Source of the DNA: JANSYL01 sp965229695
GTDB lineage: Bacteria > Pseudomonadota > Alphaproteobacteria > Rhodobacterales > Rhodobacteraceae
NCBI GenBank assembly: GCA_965229695.1
Contig: OZ245921.1
Span: 1,426,001-1,490,000, forward strand
Direction: 5' to 3'
DNA length: 64,000 nucleotides
The position numbers and the translations under genes were made by a program. Positions within the stretch are counted from its first letter, which is position 1, and each line of letters starts with the position of its first letter. This document shows, piece by piece, positions 34,876-43,267 of this stretch. The notes under the pieces are model-generated. The model worked only from the letters and a program-made list of their open reading frames with translations. It did no database searches and was not told the origin of the DNA.

Positions 34876-35976
34876 TTAATTGGCCATTTCAGCGCGAATT
34901 TGCTGGCGCAGCACATCAATGGGCACAGTTTTTCCGTCGCGTTTGAAATGCCAATAGGTCCAGCCATTGCAGGACGGCGCGTTTTCCAGCGCCGCGCCAA
35001 CCTGGTGGATCGACCCTTTGACCTCATCCGCGATCAAGGTGCCATCGACACGCACCTTGGCCGATTGACCACGCGCATTCACCAGCATCTCGCCTGGGCG
35101 CAACATGCCACGCTCGACCAATTGGCCAAAGGGCACGCGCGGCTCAGCGCGCTTGGAAACAGCGGTCTCAAGCGCGCCACGATCCAAGCGGCGGACCTTG
35201 GACAAGCGCTTTTCGGCGATCTTGCGATAGCTTTCTTCGCGCTCGATCCCGATGAAATCGCGGCCCAGCATTTTGGCCACAGCTCCGGTGGTGCCGGTGC
35301 CAAAGAACGGGTCCAACACGACATCGCCCGGATTGGTCGAACCGACCAGGATGCGGTGCAGCAACGCCTCGGGCTTTTGGGTCGGATGGGCCTTGTCGCC
35401 CTTATCATCCTTGAGCCGTTCGCCCCCATTGCAGATCGGGATCACCCAGTCCGAGCGCATCTGCACGCCCTCATTCAGCGCCTTCAACGCCTCGTAATTA
35501 AAGGTATATTTCGCGCCTTCGGCTTTCGAGGCCCAGATCATCGTCTCGTGGGCGTTGGTCAGGCGTTTGCCCCGAAAGTTCGGCATCGGGTTCGATTTGC
35601 GCCAGACCACATCGTTCAGGATCCAATAACCCTGGTTCTGCAACTCGGCGCCAACGCGGAAGATGTTGTGGTAGCTGCCAATCACCCAAATCGCCCCGTT
35701 CGGTTTCAGCAGGCGGCGCGCCTCGGCCAGCCAGGCTTTGGTGAAACTGTCATAGGCTTTGAAACTGTCGAATTGATCCCAATGGTCATCGACCGCATCG
35801 ACCATCGTGTTGTTGGGCCGATGCAGCGCGCCTTTGAGCTGCAGGTTATAGGGCGGGTCGGCAAAGATCAGATCGACCGACGCATCGGGAAGCCCGCGCA
35901 TCACCTCGATACAATCGCCGTCCAAAATACTATTGCGCGGCAGCGTGGCCGCCGCCTTTTGGGTGGTTTTCGTCAT
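34876..35976 (-). CDS. ccrM: Cell-cycle-regulated adenine DNA methyltransferase (GANTC), CcrM
   Basis: A protein of about 366 residues. The catalytic motif DPPYNLQL lies near residue 40, before the AdoMet-binding FGTGTTGAV near residue 225, the beta-class order of CcrM. The C-terminal extension (DGTLIADEVKGSIHQVGA; NGWTYWHFKRDGKTVPID) is specific to CcrM and used in DNA recognition. It methylates the adenine of GANTC and couples gene expression to replication in Alphaproteobacteria. The ATG at 35976 has AAGG eight bases upstream, favouring it over GTG at 35982. It follows rnhB; its leader holds GANTC sites and a DnaA box. Confidence 0.94.
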   Translation of the reverse strand: MTKTTQKAAATLPRNSILDGDCIEVMRGLPDASVDLIFADPPYNLQLKGALHRPNNTMVDAVDDHWDQFDSFKAYDSFTKAWLAEARRLLKPNGAIWVIGSYHNIFRVGAELQNQGYWILNDVVWRKSNPMPNFRGKRLTNAHETMIWASKAEGAKYTFNYEALKALNEGVQMRSDWVIPICNGGERLKDDKGDKAHPTQKPEALLHRILVGSTNPGDVVLDPFFGTGTTGAVAKMLGRDFIGIEREESYRKIAEKRLSKVRRLDRGALETAVSKRAEPRVPFGQLVERGMLRPGEMLVNARGQSAKVRVDGTLIADEVKGSIHQVGAALENAPSCNGWTYWHFKRDGKTVPIDVLRQQIRAEMAN

Positions 35977-36020
35977 TATCACTGCCTTCTAACCGCACCT
36001 CTGATGGGCGCTTTGCTTGG

Positions 36021-36029
36021 TTATCCACA
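36021..36029 (+). promoter_or_regulatory. DnaA box in the ccrM leader
   Basis: TTATCCACA matches the strong consensus DnaA box exactly. It lies about 45 bases upstream of the ccrM start, in the gap after rnhB. One such 9-mer can occur by chance in 64 kb, so its position in the promoter region of a cell-cycle gene is the main argument. Confidence 0.5.
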
Positions 36030-36073
36030 GAATCGCCGAAAACCGATTCGCCGTCAATTTATTTATTGGAATC
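36030..36073. promoter_or_regulatory. Cluster of three GANTC methylation sites upstream of ccrM
   Basis: GAATC at 36030-36034, GATTC at 36045-36049 and GAATC at 36069-36073 fall within 44 bases directly upstream of ccrM, the last one inside the rnhB 3' end. GANTC is the target of CcrM itself; methylation-sensitive control of ccrM through leader sites is known in Caulobacter. The sites are seen directly; control is inferred. Confidence 0.55.
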
Positions 36074-36691
36074 AGTGTGTTGCAGGTCGTCACCTTGCAA
36101 GATGTTGTGCACCGGCTTGAAGGATCGTCTATGATGCGGGGTCACCCCCAGATGTAGTAGGGCAGCCCGATGTTCCGCCGTTGGGTAGCCTTGATTGCCC
36201 TCCCACCCATAGCCGGGGTGGGCTTTGGCAAGCTCAGCCATCAGCCGATCCCGAGCCACTTTGGCGATGATCGAGGCCGCGGCGATCGACAGACATTTGG
36301 CATCCCCTTTCACCACCGCCGTCGCCCCACAGGGCAGATCGGGTGGAATGGCGTTGCCATCGATCAGGGCGTGGCGCGCCGGGGTTTTCAGCCCCTCCAC
36401 CGCGCGCCGCATCGCCAGGAGGGCGGCGTTGCGGATGTTCAGCCGGTCAATCTCCTCCACGCTGGCCCAGGCCAGGCTGACCGTGGCCGACACCTGGATC
36501 GCGTCAAATAGGATCGCCCGGCGCGCGGCGCTTAGCTTTTTGGAATCGTTGAGGCCCGAGGGGATGTGGTCGGGGTGCAGGATCACTGCCGCCGCAGATA
36601 CGGGGCCGGCGAGCGGCCCGCGGCCGGCTTCGTCGACACCAGCCACCATCGGACCAAGCGCGGTTTCCATATCGAGATTGGGCTGCTCCAT
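36059..36691 (-). CDS. rnhB: Ribonuclease HII
   Basis: A 210-residue RNase HII, which cuts the RNA strand at ribonucleotides in DNA. The active-site segment VAGVDEAGRGPLAGPVSAAA (about residue 16) carries the first Asp and Glu; SAARRAILFDAI, HALIDGN and KGDAKCLSIAAASIIAKVARD complete the family pattern. It is the gene before ccrM on the same strand, 82 bases apart, a common alphaproteobacterial pair. Confidence 0.95.
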   Translation of the reverse strand: MEQPNLDMETALGPMVAGVDEAGRGPLAGPVSAAAVILHPDHIPSGLNDSKKLSAARRAILFDAIQVSATVSLAWASVEEIDRLNIRNAALLAMRRAVEGLKTPARHALIDGNAIPPDLPCGATAVVKGDAKCLSIAAASIIAKVARDRLMAELAKAHPGYGWEGNQGYPTAEHRAALLHLGVTPHHRRSFKPVHNILQGDDLQHTDSNK

Positions 36692-36802
36692 GCCTGCCTT
36701 GAACCACGGGCGCGCCGGGCTGACAAGAAATGCGGCGACCCAGGGGATGCCGGATCGCCGCGCCTCACGCCTTTGTGGCGCCTGCTCGATTTGGCTAGGG
36801 GG

Positions 36803-37243
36803 TTAACCGCGCTCCCACCCGTTCCGGGTCAGGCAGCGACCGGCATAGAAGTTGCGGATGCCCCGGTCGGTATGCACGCGGCGGATGCACTGATCCGGCA
36901 GACGCGCCGGACGCGCGACATGGTTCTGCATGCAGCGATAGCCATACCCACGGCGAATGCCGTTATCGGTGTGATAGGTGCGGTGGCAGCGCTGCGGCGC
37001 GACCAAGCGGCGGTGCGGTGGATTGTGCACGCGGGGCGGCGGGGTATGCGCCTGGGCGCGAGACCGGTTGTCATTTCGAATGTCGATGGCGCGGCTGATC
37101 GCGTAAAGCGCGATGATGCCGCCGATGATCGCCGCCGCGTCGTCATTTGCGCGGGCAGGCGTGGCGCTGGCACCCAAGCTGGTGACGGCAATGGCAAAGG
37201 CCAAAACACCAGCGGTGGCGGTTTTGCTGATGGAGGTGATCAT
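36803..37243 (-). CDS. Exported small basic protein of unknown function
   Basis: A protein of about 146 residues with a signal peptide (TATAGVLAFAIAVTSLGASATPARA, read in two parts) and a short glycine/isoleucine-rich segment ALYAISRAIDIRN. The mature part is rich in His and Arg with four Cys in RCHRTY, YRCMQN, QCIRRV and GRCLTRN, and two related units (HTDNGIRRGYGYRC and HTDRGIRNFYAGRC). This suggests an internally duplicated, disulfide-stabilised periplasmic domain. The ATG at 37243 is chosen because it begins the signal peptide. No family recognised. Confidence 0.72.
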   Translation of the reverse strand: MITSISKTATAGVLAFAIAVTSLGASATPARANDDAAAIIGGIIALYAISRAIDIRNDNRSRAQAHTPPPRVHNPPHRRLVAPQRCHRTYHTDNGIRRGYGYRCMQNHVARPARLPDQCIRRVHTDRGIRNFYAGRCLTRNGWERG

Positions 37244-37474
37244 GGGTCGGGTCCTTTCAGGCACGTTGGTCATTTGGGTGTCTGCGCCCCAGGTGAAGCG
37301 CGATGCCCAGACCATCCGCCCGGCCCGGTCTGCCGCTCAATAGCGCCCGCCGGTTATCCAATAACGCCGCGCCAAACCCCTGCTGTCATTGAATGACACG
37401 CGTGATGCATGACAAAACCGTCCCCATCGAAACCGGGGTTCGCCCCGGGCATAAAAACTGGTATCGAGCATCCT

Positions 37475-37765
37475 ATGACCCGTCTGAGATTAGCTTTTGT
37501 CGCCCTTGCCTTTGCCCTGGCCGCGGGCCCGGTGCAGGCGGCCTGTTACGCCGATTATCGCGCCAGCATGGATAACCCGCTGCGGCTGCACTACGGTGTG
37601 ATCGAGCTGCCGCAAAGCGCCTGTTCCATGGCGGCCGCCCCGTCCGAGATTGCGCGGCGCATCGCGGCAAGCGGGTGGGAGTTGCTGCAAGTGATCTCGG
37701 TCTTTGATGACGCGGGATTGAACGCCAGGAGAGCCGATGCCGGAAACTACTACCTCCGTTTCTGA
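37475..37765 (+). CDS. Small exported protein (DUF4177-like C-terminus)
   Basis: A 96-residue protein with a signal peptide (LRLAFVALAFALAAGPVQAA) and a C-terminal GWELLQVISVFDDAGLN that resembles the DUF4177 fold; two Cys remain in the mature part (ACYADYR, QSACSMA). The ATG at 37475 starts the signal peptide. Its last 29 bases overlap the next gene in another frame, so the pair is probably co-transcribed. Function unknown. Confidence 0.62.
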   Translation: MTRLRLAFVALAFALAAGPVQAACYADYRASMDNPLRLHYGVIELPQSACSMAAAPSEIARRIAASGWELLQVISVFDDAGLNARRADAGNYYLRF

Positions 37766-38438
37766 AACGCGCCTGGCTAGCACGCGCATCGTTCAATGGG
37801 GCATTCTGGCGGTGATCGGCATTCTGTTTGCCACCGCCATTTTGCTGTTTGTAAACCTGCCCAATGCGGATGCGTTTAACGCCGCGATCCGCGAGCTGTT
37901 CGTCAGCGGCGATATCCGCAACCCCGATGCGACCCGGATGCTGGAGATCATGGCCCAATCGGGCACAGAGTTTTCTGCCGTCCTATCGAGCTACCGGGCG
38001 GTGATGTTTGTGCTGATGGTATTCGCCACGGCGCTGATGATCGCCTGCTTGGTGTTTCTGGTGACAATCGTGACGCTGAACCGGCGGATGGGCGAGATAG
38101 AGCGGTCGGGCATCACGGTGTCTTCGCTAATCCTCAGCCGCGAAGAACGGGTGGTTCTGATCAACAACCTGGAATTCAAACTGACCGAAGCGGCGATGGA
38201 AACGCTGAGTGTTCTGGTCGAGGCGCGGATGGATGACGATGTGCTGACCGGGGCCGAGATCGAAGCAATGGTTTCCGGCAAATCCTCAGCCGATGCGGAT
38301 GAAGCAGCGGGTGCGACCCGTATCAAACGGCTGCGGGACAGTCTGGGAAATCAAATCGTCTCGGAACTCTTGGTCAAGAACATCGCTCGGCGCGGCTATG
38401 TTTTGGCCATCGATAAGGATGTCATCCGTATGGTTTAG
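37737..38438 (+). CDS. Two-helix membrane protein with a C-terminal winged-helix-like domain
   Basis: A 233-residue protein. Helix 1 is WGILAVIGILFATAILLFVN (about residues 21-40) and helix 2 is VMFVLMVFATALMIACLVFL (about residues 88-107), separated by a loop of about 45 residues. The remaining 125 residues (SREERVVLINNLEFKLTEAA, then a helix pair, IKRLRDSLGNQIVSELLVKN and IARRGYVLAIDKD) resemble an OmpR-type winged helix with its terminal hairpin. If so, it is a membrane-tethered DNA-binding protein with the DNA-binding part after, not before, the membrane anchors. It overlaps the preceding small gene. Confidence 0.72.
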   Translation: MPETTTSVSETRLASTRIVQWGILAVIGILFATAILLFVNLPNADAFNAAIRELFVSGDIRNPDATRMLEIMAQSGTEFSAVLSSYRAVMFVLMVFATALMIACLVFLVTIVTLNRRMGEIERSGITVSSLILSREERVVLINNLEFKLTEAAMETLSVLVEARMDDDVLTGAEIEAMVSGKSSADADEAAGATRIKRLRDSLGNQIVSELLVKNIARRGYVLAIDKDVIRMV

Positions 38439-38462
38439 GGTTCGTCGAGGCCGGTCGTGTAC

Positions 38463-38843
38463 TTAAGCGTTGGCCCAAGCCCTACGAATTTCCTGCCCAA
38501 GCTGCATCGGATCGAAGGGTTTGGTGATCACCGCCAAAGCGCCCCCTTCGATAAGATCATTGGCCATTGCTTCCTCGGCCATCGCCGTCATGAAAATCGC
38601 CGGGATATCGGCATTTTCGGGCGCTTCCCGAACCTTCTTCCAAAGATCAGGGCCGGTCATGCCGGGCATCATCACATCCAGCAGCAGGAGGTCGGGCTTG
38701 GTATCACCCAAAGCGTCCAAAGCCTGCTGCCCTGAGCTATGTTGGTGCAGACAGAATTGGTCAATCACGCTCAACGCAACGCGCGCGATTTCAAGGATGT
38801 CCTGGTCGTCATCGACATGCATGATGCAGTTAAGATCTGACAC
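38463..38843 (-). CDS. Single-domain response regulator (receiver only)
   Basis: A 126-residue receiver domain: acidic triad VDDDQD (residues 10-15), phospho-acceptor Asp56 in LLLLDVMMPGM, FMTA with the conserved Thr, and the Lys in ITKPFDP. It has no output domain, so it works as a phosphorelay intermediate or by protein-protein contacts. It lies 35 bases downstream of the PAS histidine kinase on the same strand and is probably its partner. Confidence 0.92.
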   Translation of the reverse strand: MSDLNCIMHVDDDQDILEIARVALSVIDQFCLHQHSSGQQALDALGDTKPDLLLLDVMMPGMTGPDLWKKVREAPENADIPAIFMTAMAEEAMANDLIEGGALAVITKPFDPMQLGQEIRRAWANA

Positions 38844-38878
38844 TTTGCGCTCTCCTGGCGAAGGGGGCCGTCGAGGAT

Positions 38879-40561
38879 TTAGGCCACGGCCGATTGCGGA
38901 GGGGCATCCGCCGAGGCCGCAGGTGATGTGCTTTTCTTAAGATCGAAATAGAAGGTCGTGCCTTTCCCAAGCTCGGTATGGAAGCTGATCTTGCCGCCAT
39001 GGCGCTGGATGATCTTTTTCGAGATCGTAAGGCCAAGGCCGGTGCCGGGTCGAGAATGTTCCTCGGTGTTTTCGACTTGGAAAAAGCTATCAAAAATTGT
39101 CTTCCGCGCCGCAAGCGGGATGCCCGGACCATCGTCTTTGACGCACACGCGCCAGCTGCCGGGCCGATCTTCGATATACATTTGCACGGTGCCGCCCGCA
39201 GGCGAAAACTTGGCGGCGTTCGACATCAGGTTCGACATCACCTGCATCAACCGTGTGGCATCCGCAGACACAAAGGCGGGCCGTAGCGGCCGAATGACCG
39301 AAAATGAAACGTCGAACTGTTCGCCATAACCGGCATTGGCTTCACCGGCCTCTTGCAGCAAGTCGACCAGGTTAATGACATCCACATTGAAGGTCATCTC
39401 ACCCGACTCGAGCTTTTGCAGCGACAGGATATCGTTCACAAGATCCAAGAGCCGATCACTGTTGCGATGCGCGACCGAAACCATGCGTTCAATCTCTGGC
39501 GGTAACTGACCCAAGGCACCGGATTCGATCAGACGCAGCGCCCCTTTGATCGACGTCAATGGCGTGCGTAGCTCATGGCTGACTGTTGAAACCGAACTTA
39601 GCTTCAAACGCTCTGCCTCTTTCCGTTCGCTGATGTCGCGGACCACCGAAATAAGATTGGGCCGACCATCCGCGCCGGTATCCATATGGGTCAAAATCTC
39701 GACCGGGCCGGTGTCGTGAAACACCTCGATCGTCACCTCTTTTTCCTCGCCGTTGAGGATAGGCGCCAAGTGCTTCTTGAACAGCGCATGATCAAACACC
39801 TTGAAGGTGTCGGTCATGTTCTTGCCTTCGATCTCGGTATACGACCAGCCAAGCCGCTTCCGACCGTTTTTGTTGATGTAAATGATCTCGAAGGTCTCGG
39901 GTTCATAAACGATCACCCCATCCGGCAAGCGTTCGATAACCGCGTTCCGGCCCAGTTGTGCGCCTTCTTCATGCGCGCGCGTCATGTCTGTGCGGATGGT
40001 GACGCTATCAAGGTGACGACCCGCCTTGTCAAAACGCGGAATGACCGAGGTCTGGACGATGATCGGTCGGCCCGATTTCGAGATCATTCGCTCTTCGCCA
40101 TACCAATGGCCGCCCACTGAGGCGGTTTCGGTAGCGGGGTCTTGATCGCCATCGGTATGTCTTGAGGCATAAAGAAACTCGGGTGTCTTCCCGATGATTT
40201 CTTCGGGGTCGTATTCGAAAGTCTCCACAAATTTGGGATTCACTTCCGTGATCCGCCCCTCGGCGTCGGACACGCTGACGATCGTGTGCTCGTTCAGCGC
40301 TTGTTCACGCAGATCAATCGCTTCCTGCCAAACCTTCACCGATTTCGCCGTTTTCGGGTCCAAAGTATGGGCATAAGCGATGCTAATCACCGTAATGACG
40401 GCAACAAGGGCCGAGGTCAGTGCAAACAGGGTCAGGAACCGGCCAACGCTCGCATCCGCCATGGAGGGAACCCACAGGTAGAACAGCATCGTGAGGCCGA
40501 GCGCCATGGCCGTGTTGCTTAGGACGAGCGTAAATAGTGAGAGCGCTTTGATCTGTCTCAT
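38879..40561 (-). CDS. PAS-domain membrane histidine kinase
   Basis: A 560-residue sensor kinase. Two N-terminal membrane helices with a short loop are followed by two PAS domains (VSDAEGRITEVNPKFVETFE; VIYEPETFEIIYINKNGRK), a HisKA domain with the phospho-His in SSVSTVSHELRTPLTSIKG near residue 330, and a HATPase domain with SNLMSNAAKFSPAGG, KDDGPGIP and GTGLGLTIS. It probably senses a cytoplasmic or membrane signal through PAS. Its ATG overlaps the stop of a small 46-codon frame (TAATG), which in turn is coupled to the CHASE kinase upstream. Confidence 0.93.
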   Translation of the reverse strand: MRQIKALSLFTLVLSNTAMALGLTMLFYLWVPSMADASVGRFLTLFALTSALVAVITVISIAYAHTLDPKTAKSVKVWQEAIDLREQALNEHTIVSVSDAEGRITEVNPKFVETFEYDPEEIIGKTPEFLYASRHTDGDQDPATETASVGGHWYGEERMISKSGRPIIVQTSVIPRFDKAGRHLDSVTIRTDMTRAHEEGAQLGRNAVIERLPDGVIVYEPETFEIIYINKNGRKRLGWSYTEIEGKNMTDTFKVFDHALFKKHLAPILNGEEKEVTIEVFHDTGPVEILTHMDTGADGRPNLISVVRDISERKEAERLKLSSVSTVSHELRTPLTSIKGALRLIESGALGQLPPEIERMVSVAHRNSDRLLDLVNDILSLQKLESGEMTFNVDVINLVDLLQEAGEANAGYGEQFDVSFSVIRPLRPAFVSADATRLMQVMSNLMSNAAKFSPAGGTVQMYIEDRPGSWRVCVKDDGPGIPLAARKTIFDSFFQVENTEEHSRPGTGLGLTISKKIIQRHGGKISFHTELGKGTTFYFDLKKSTSPAASADAPPQSAVA

Positions 40562-40701
40562 TAGCTTTTCCTTGGGGTTTGTACTGATCCGGCACGAAGC
40601 AAAACAGGCTGCGACCGCGTTGCGAAAACTGGTTTGGGTGAGAGTATGGTTTTAGCTGCCGTGTTCGGCGCGGTGCCCGCGATTTGTGGTTGGGTCATCA
40701 T
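40561..40701 (-). CDS. Possible 46-residue protein between the two kinases
   Basis: A small open frame starting ATGATG at 40701 and ending at 40563-40561. Its ATG overlaps the stop of the CHASE kinase (TGATG) and its TAA overlaps the ATG of the PAS kinase (TAATG), so it is precisely stitched between them. GGGGAGG stands seven to eight bases before the start. The peptide is basic, with Pro and Gln (ends VQTPRKS), has no membrane segment and resembles nothing I know. A chance open frame of 46 codons is possible in GC-rich DNA, but the double overlap argues for translation, at least as a coupling device. Confidence 0.48.
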   Translation of the reverse strand: MMTQPQIAGTAPNTAAKTILSPKPVFATRSQPVLLRAGSVQTPRKS

Positions 40702-42713
40702 CACGCCGCCTCCCCTTGCAGGCTTTTGGCCATTTCAAGTTCCAGCGTGAAAACCGATCCCTGGCCCTGATTGCTGGTGGCGGTGATCTTACCGCCCTGA
40801 AGCTTGGCCAATTGCTTGGCAATCGGCAGCCCCAGGCCAAGCCCACCATGATGCCGGGTGCTTGATGCGTCAGCCTGGCCGAATTGTTCGAAAATCTGTT
40901 CCAGGTTCTCGGGCGCGATGCCCGCGCCGGTGTCGATCACCTCGACATAGACCCGGCCTGCACCGCCATGGGCGCGCACCTCAACCGACCCATCATCGGT
41001 GAATTTCACGGCGTTACCGATTAACACACGCAGGATTTGGCGTAGACGTTTCGCATCGGCGTTGACGGATAGCGGCCCACCCTCGAATGCGAGTGCGACG
41101 CCTTTCGCCTTGGCCTCGGGCAGAACTTCCTCGACGACACAGCCGATGGAAGCGTTCAAATCGATGGCCTCAGACCGAATCTCGACCGTACCCTGTTCGA
41201 TCGCGGCCATATCCAGAATGTCGGAAATCAGTTCCATCAGCTGCTTGCCCGACAGATCGATCTGCTTGGTGAAGCGCCGAAGCTCGTTCTTCAAATCGTC
41301 CAGCTTGCTTTCGGCAAGCGCGGTGTCTCCATCTTTCAGGCTGTCGACCAGGCGCCGATGGTTGGGCAGCGCATCGAGGTTTTGAAGGAACGAGTTGTAG
41401 CCAAGCATCACCGTTAATGGCGTGCGAAGCTCATGGCTGACAGTATTGAGGAATTCGGTCTTCGCGGCGTTGACGGCTTGCGATTTTGCCAGGGCCTCTT
41501 TCAATTCAGTGATATCGACGCGGAACCCGACGACGTTTCCAGAAGGCGTGCGGCGCTCCACAACGCGCAGCCAACGGCCATCGGAAAGCTGTGTTTCCAT
41601 TGCGCCACCGGGATTGCGCTGTGCCTCGACCCGCTCAGCGACCCATTCTTCCTCTCGCCCCTCTGCAAACGGGTACTGCCCGGTTTCAACACCCCGGCGC
41701 AGGATGTCGGCGAAATTCGCACCCGGAACCATTAATTCGGAGGAGGTGGGGTATAGATCCTTATACCTTTGATTACACATGATAAATCGGTTCTCGGAAT
41801 CGTATAACGAAAACCCGTCATCCAATGCATTGACCGCTTCAACCAAGCGCTGTTCGGCCTCGTGCTTGCCATCAAGCGACCATTTGAACGCCCGCATCAG
41901 AGCCAAAACGATAACCGCCAAACCCATAACAATCAGCCAAGTTTGAAGTCGGTTTGGCGATGTCTGAGTCCAGCCATCCCTTGGTGCTATGGCCAGCATC
42001 CAGTCTGATCCCGGTGCGCTGATCTCGGTCTTGACCGGCGTTTGCACAAGCACATCTTGTGAGCCGAAGATCAGCCGCCCGGTCGCATCCTGCACCGCAA
42101 AGTCGAATTCGGTGTTCTGGGTCGATAGCCCCGCCGCAGCAAAGACCGCTTCGGCATCGAAAATAATGGAAACCACGCCCCAAAAATCATTTTCGAAAGC
42201 ACCGGCATAAAACTCAAAAACCGCCGCGCGGGTCACAAAGCCACGACGCCCCTCGGTCAGTTCGACAGGGCCGTCAAACATCGTTTCGCGACTGATAATC
42301 GACTGCTCGACCGCGCGCATCAGCTCTGAATGCTCGCGGAAATCTAGCCCAATCGCATCTCGGTTCGGGCGAAACGGGTAGACCAACTGCACCACAAGAT
42401 CGGGTGCGCCGGTCACATTCAGCACACCATCGACATGCCGGATCAGATTGCTGGCGGCGCGTTCAAATTCTTGCTGGCTGATCTCGGGCCGGGCGGCCAC
42501 GGTTGCGGCCAGCCCTTCGGTCACGATGACCTTATCAAGAATGGCTTGTTCAAGCGCGGATCGATAATCGTCAACCGTCTCGGCCACCGCCAAACGCTGT
42601 TCCGCGCGGAAATGGTTTGATTGCTGCCAATCCAGCGCAGCCGCCAGCGCAACCGCCATCAGGAAGACGGCGATATAGCTTTTGTTAAGTGCAAGGGTCG
42701 GCAGAATCTTCAT
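40701..42713 (-). CDS. CHASE-domain hybrid-less sensor histidine kinase
   Basis: A protein of about 670 residues. The first helix (YIAVFLMAVALAAALDW) and a second (LIVMGLAVIVLALMRAF, about residue 265) enclose a periplasmic CHASE domain (ILDKVIVTEGLAATVAA; LNVTGAPDLVVQLVYPFR). A PAS domain (DDGFSLYDSENRFIMCNQRY) follows, then HisKA with LNTVSHELRTPLTVMLG near residue 427 and a HATPase domain (LIGNAVKFTDDG, DTGAGIAP, GLGLGLPIAK). CHASE domains bind small extracellular ligands. There is no receiver domain. The ATG at 42713 is preferred over TTG at 42725. It is first in the operon with the small frame, the PAS kinase and the receiver. Confidence 0.93.
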   Translation of the reverse strand: MKILPTLALNKSYIAVFLMAVALAAALDWQQSNHFRAEQRLAVAETVDDYRSALEQAILDKVIVTEGLAATVAARPEISQQEFERAASNLIRHVDGVLNVTGAPDLVVQLVYPFRPNRDAIGLDFREHSELMRAVEQSIISRETMFDGPVELTEGRRGFVTRAAVFEFYAGAFENDFWGVVSIIFDAEAVFAAAGLSTQNTEFDFAVQDATGRLIFGSQDVLVQTPVKTEISAPGSDWMLAIAPRDGWTQTSPNRLQTWLIVMGLAVIVLALMRAFKWSLDGKHEAEQRLVEAVNALDDGFSLYDSENRFIMCNQRYKDLYPTSSELMVPGANFADILRRGVETGQYPFAEGREEEWVAERVEAQRNPGGAMETQLSDGRWLRVVERRTPSGNVVGFRVDITELKEALAKSQAVNAAKTEFLNTVSHELRTPLTVMLGYNSFLQNLDALPNHRRLVDSLKDGDTALAESKLDDLKNELRRFTKQIDLSGKQLMELISDILDMAAIEQGTVEIRSEAIDLNASIGCVVEEVLPEAKAKGVALAFEGGPLSVNADAKRLRQILRVLIGNAVKFTDDGSVEVRAHGGAGRVYVEVIDTGAGIAPENLEQIFEQFGQADASSTRHHGGLGLGLPIAKQLAKLQGGKITATSNQGQGSVFTLELEMAKSLQGEAA

Positions 42714-43267
42714 GCCTATCCACAATTAATTGGGCTGTCGAATTGCGAGCAGCAAACGCGTAAATATATCGGGAAAAATTGGGCGATAATGTGATCGATA
42801 GGTGTTCAAAATCCAACGCCGCGAAATTCGCGGAGGGTAAGCCCCAGAGAATGCCCACTATTTCACCACCGAGCACTGAACCCGCCCGAGGTTGTGAAGC
42901 TCTCTGAGTTTAAGTCACTTGCGCGCCTATCGCCGACTCGGCTTGGAACCTTATTGCCGAATACCTGAGCGAACGCGGAATTGGTCAACACCAACGACCT
43001 GCGCGAGCTCAGATATCAATCGGAGGTCAAAAAGACGTTGTTAATCAGCGGGTAGAAACAGACTTCCTGCTTTCTGGCTGCGGGCTACATTGCGCGCTTG
43101 GTAAGCACGGGACCCTCATCTTATGAAAGATAAGCTTGGGGATGCCACATCTGAACTGATCCGAATTTGTGTTTGGGAGCCAAGGGGTAACGGGTCGTGA
43201 ACACAGCACAAACCCTATGAAATGCATATAGGGCTAGCGCCGCTTGCCGCACAACATCCAAACCGCA
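42714..43267. other. Gene-poor stretch between the CHASE kinase and the RTX gene
   Basis: About 550 bases with lower GC than its neighbours and no convincing gene on either strand; short frames are poorly placed and lack ribosome sites. The right part carries the 3' region of the RTX gene transcript, but no clear terminator hairpin was found. CTATCCACA at 42717-42725 resembles a DnaA box with one mismatch. Confidence 0.5.

Noticed and set aside
42717..42725. CTATCCACA resembling a DnaA box next to the CHASE kinase start
   Set aside because: One mismatch and a single isolated site; expected by chance in a 64-kb window.
43045..43227. A 60-codon minus-strand frame in the gap before the RTX gene
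   Set aside because: No ribosome site, no similarity to known proteins, and composition like non-coding DNA.
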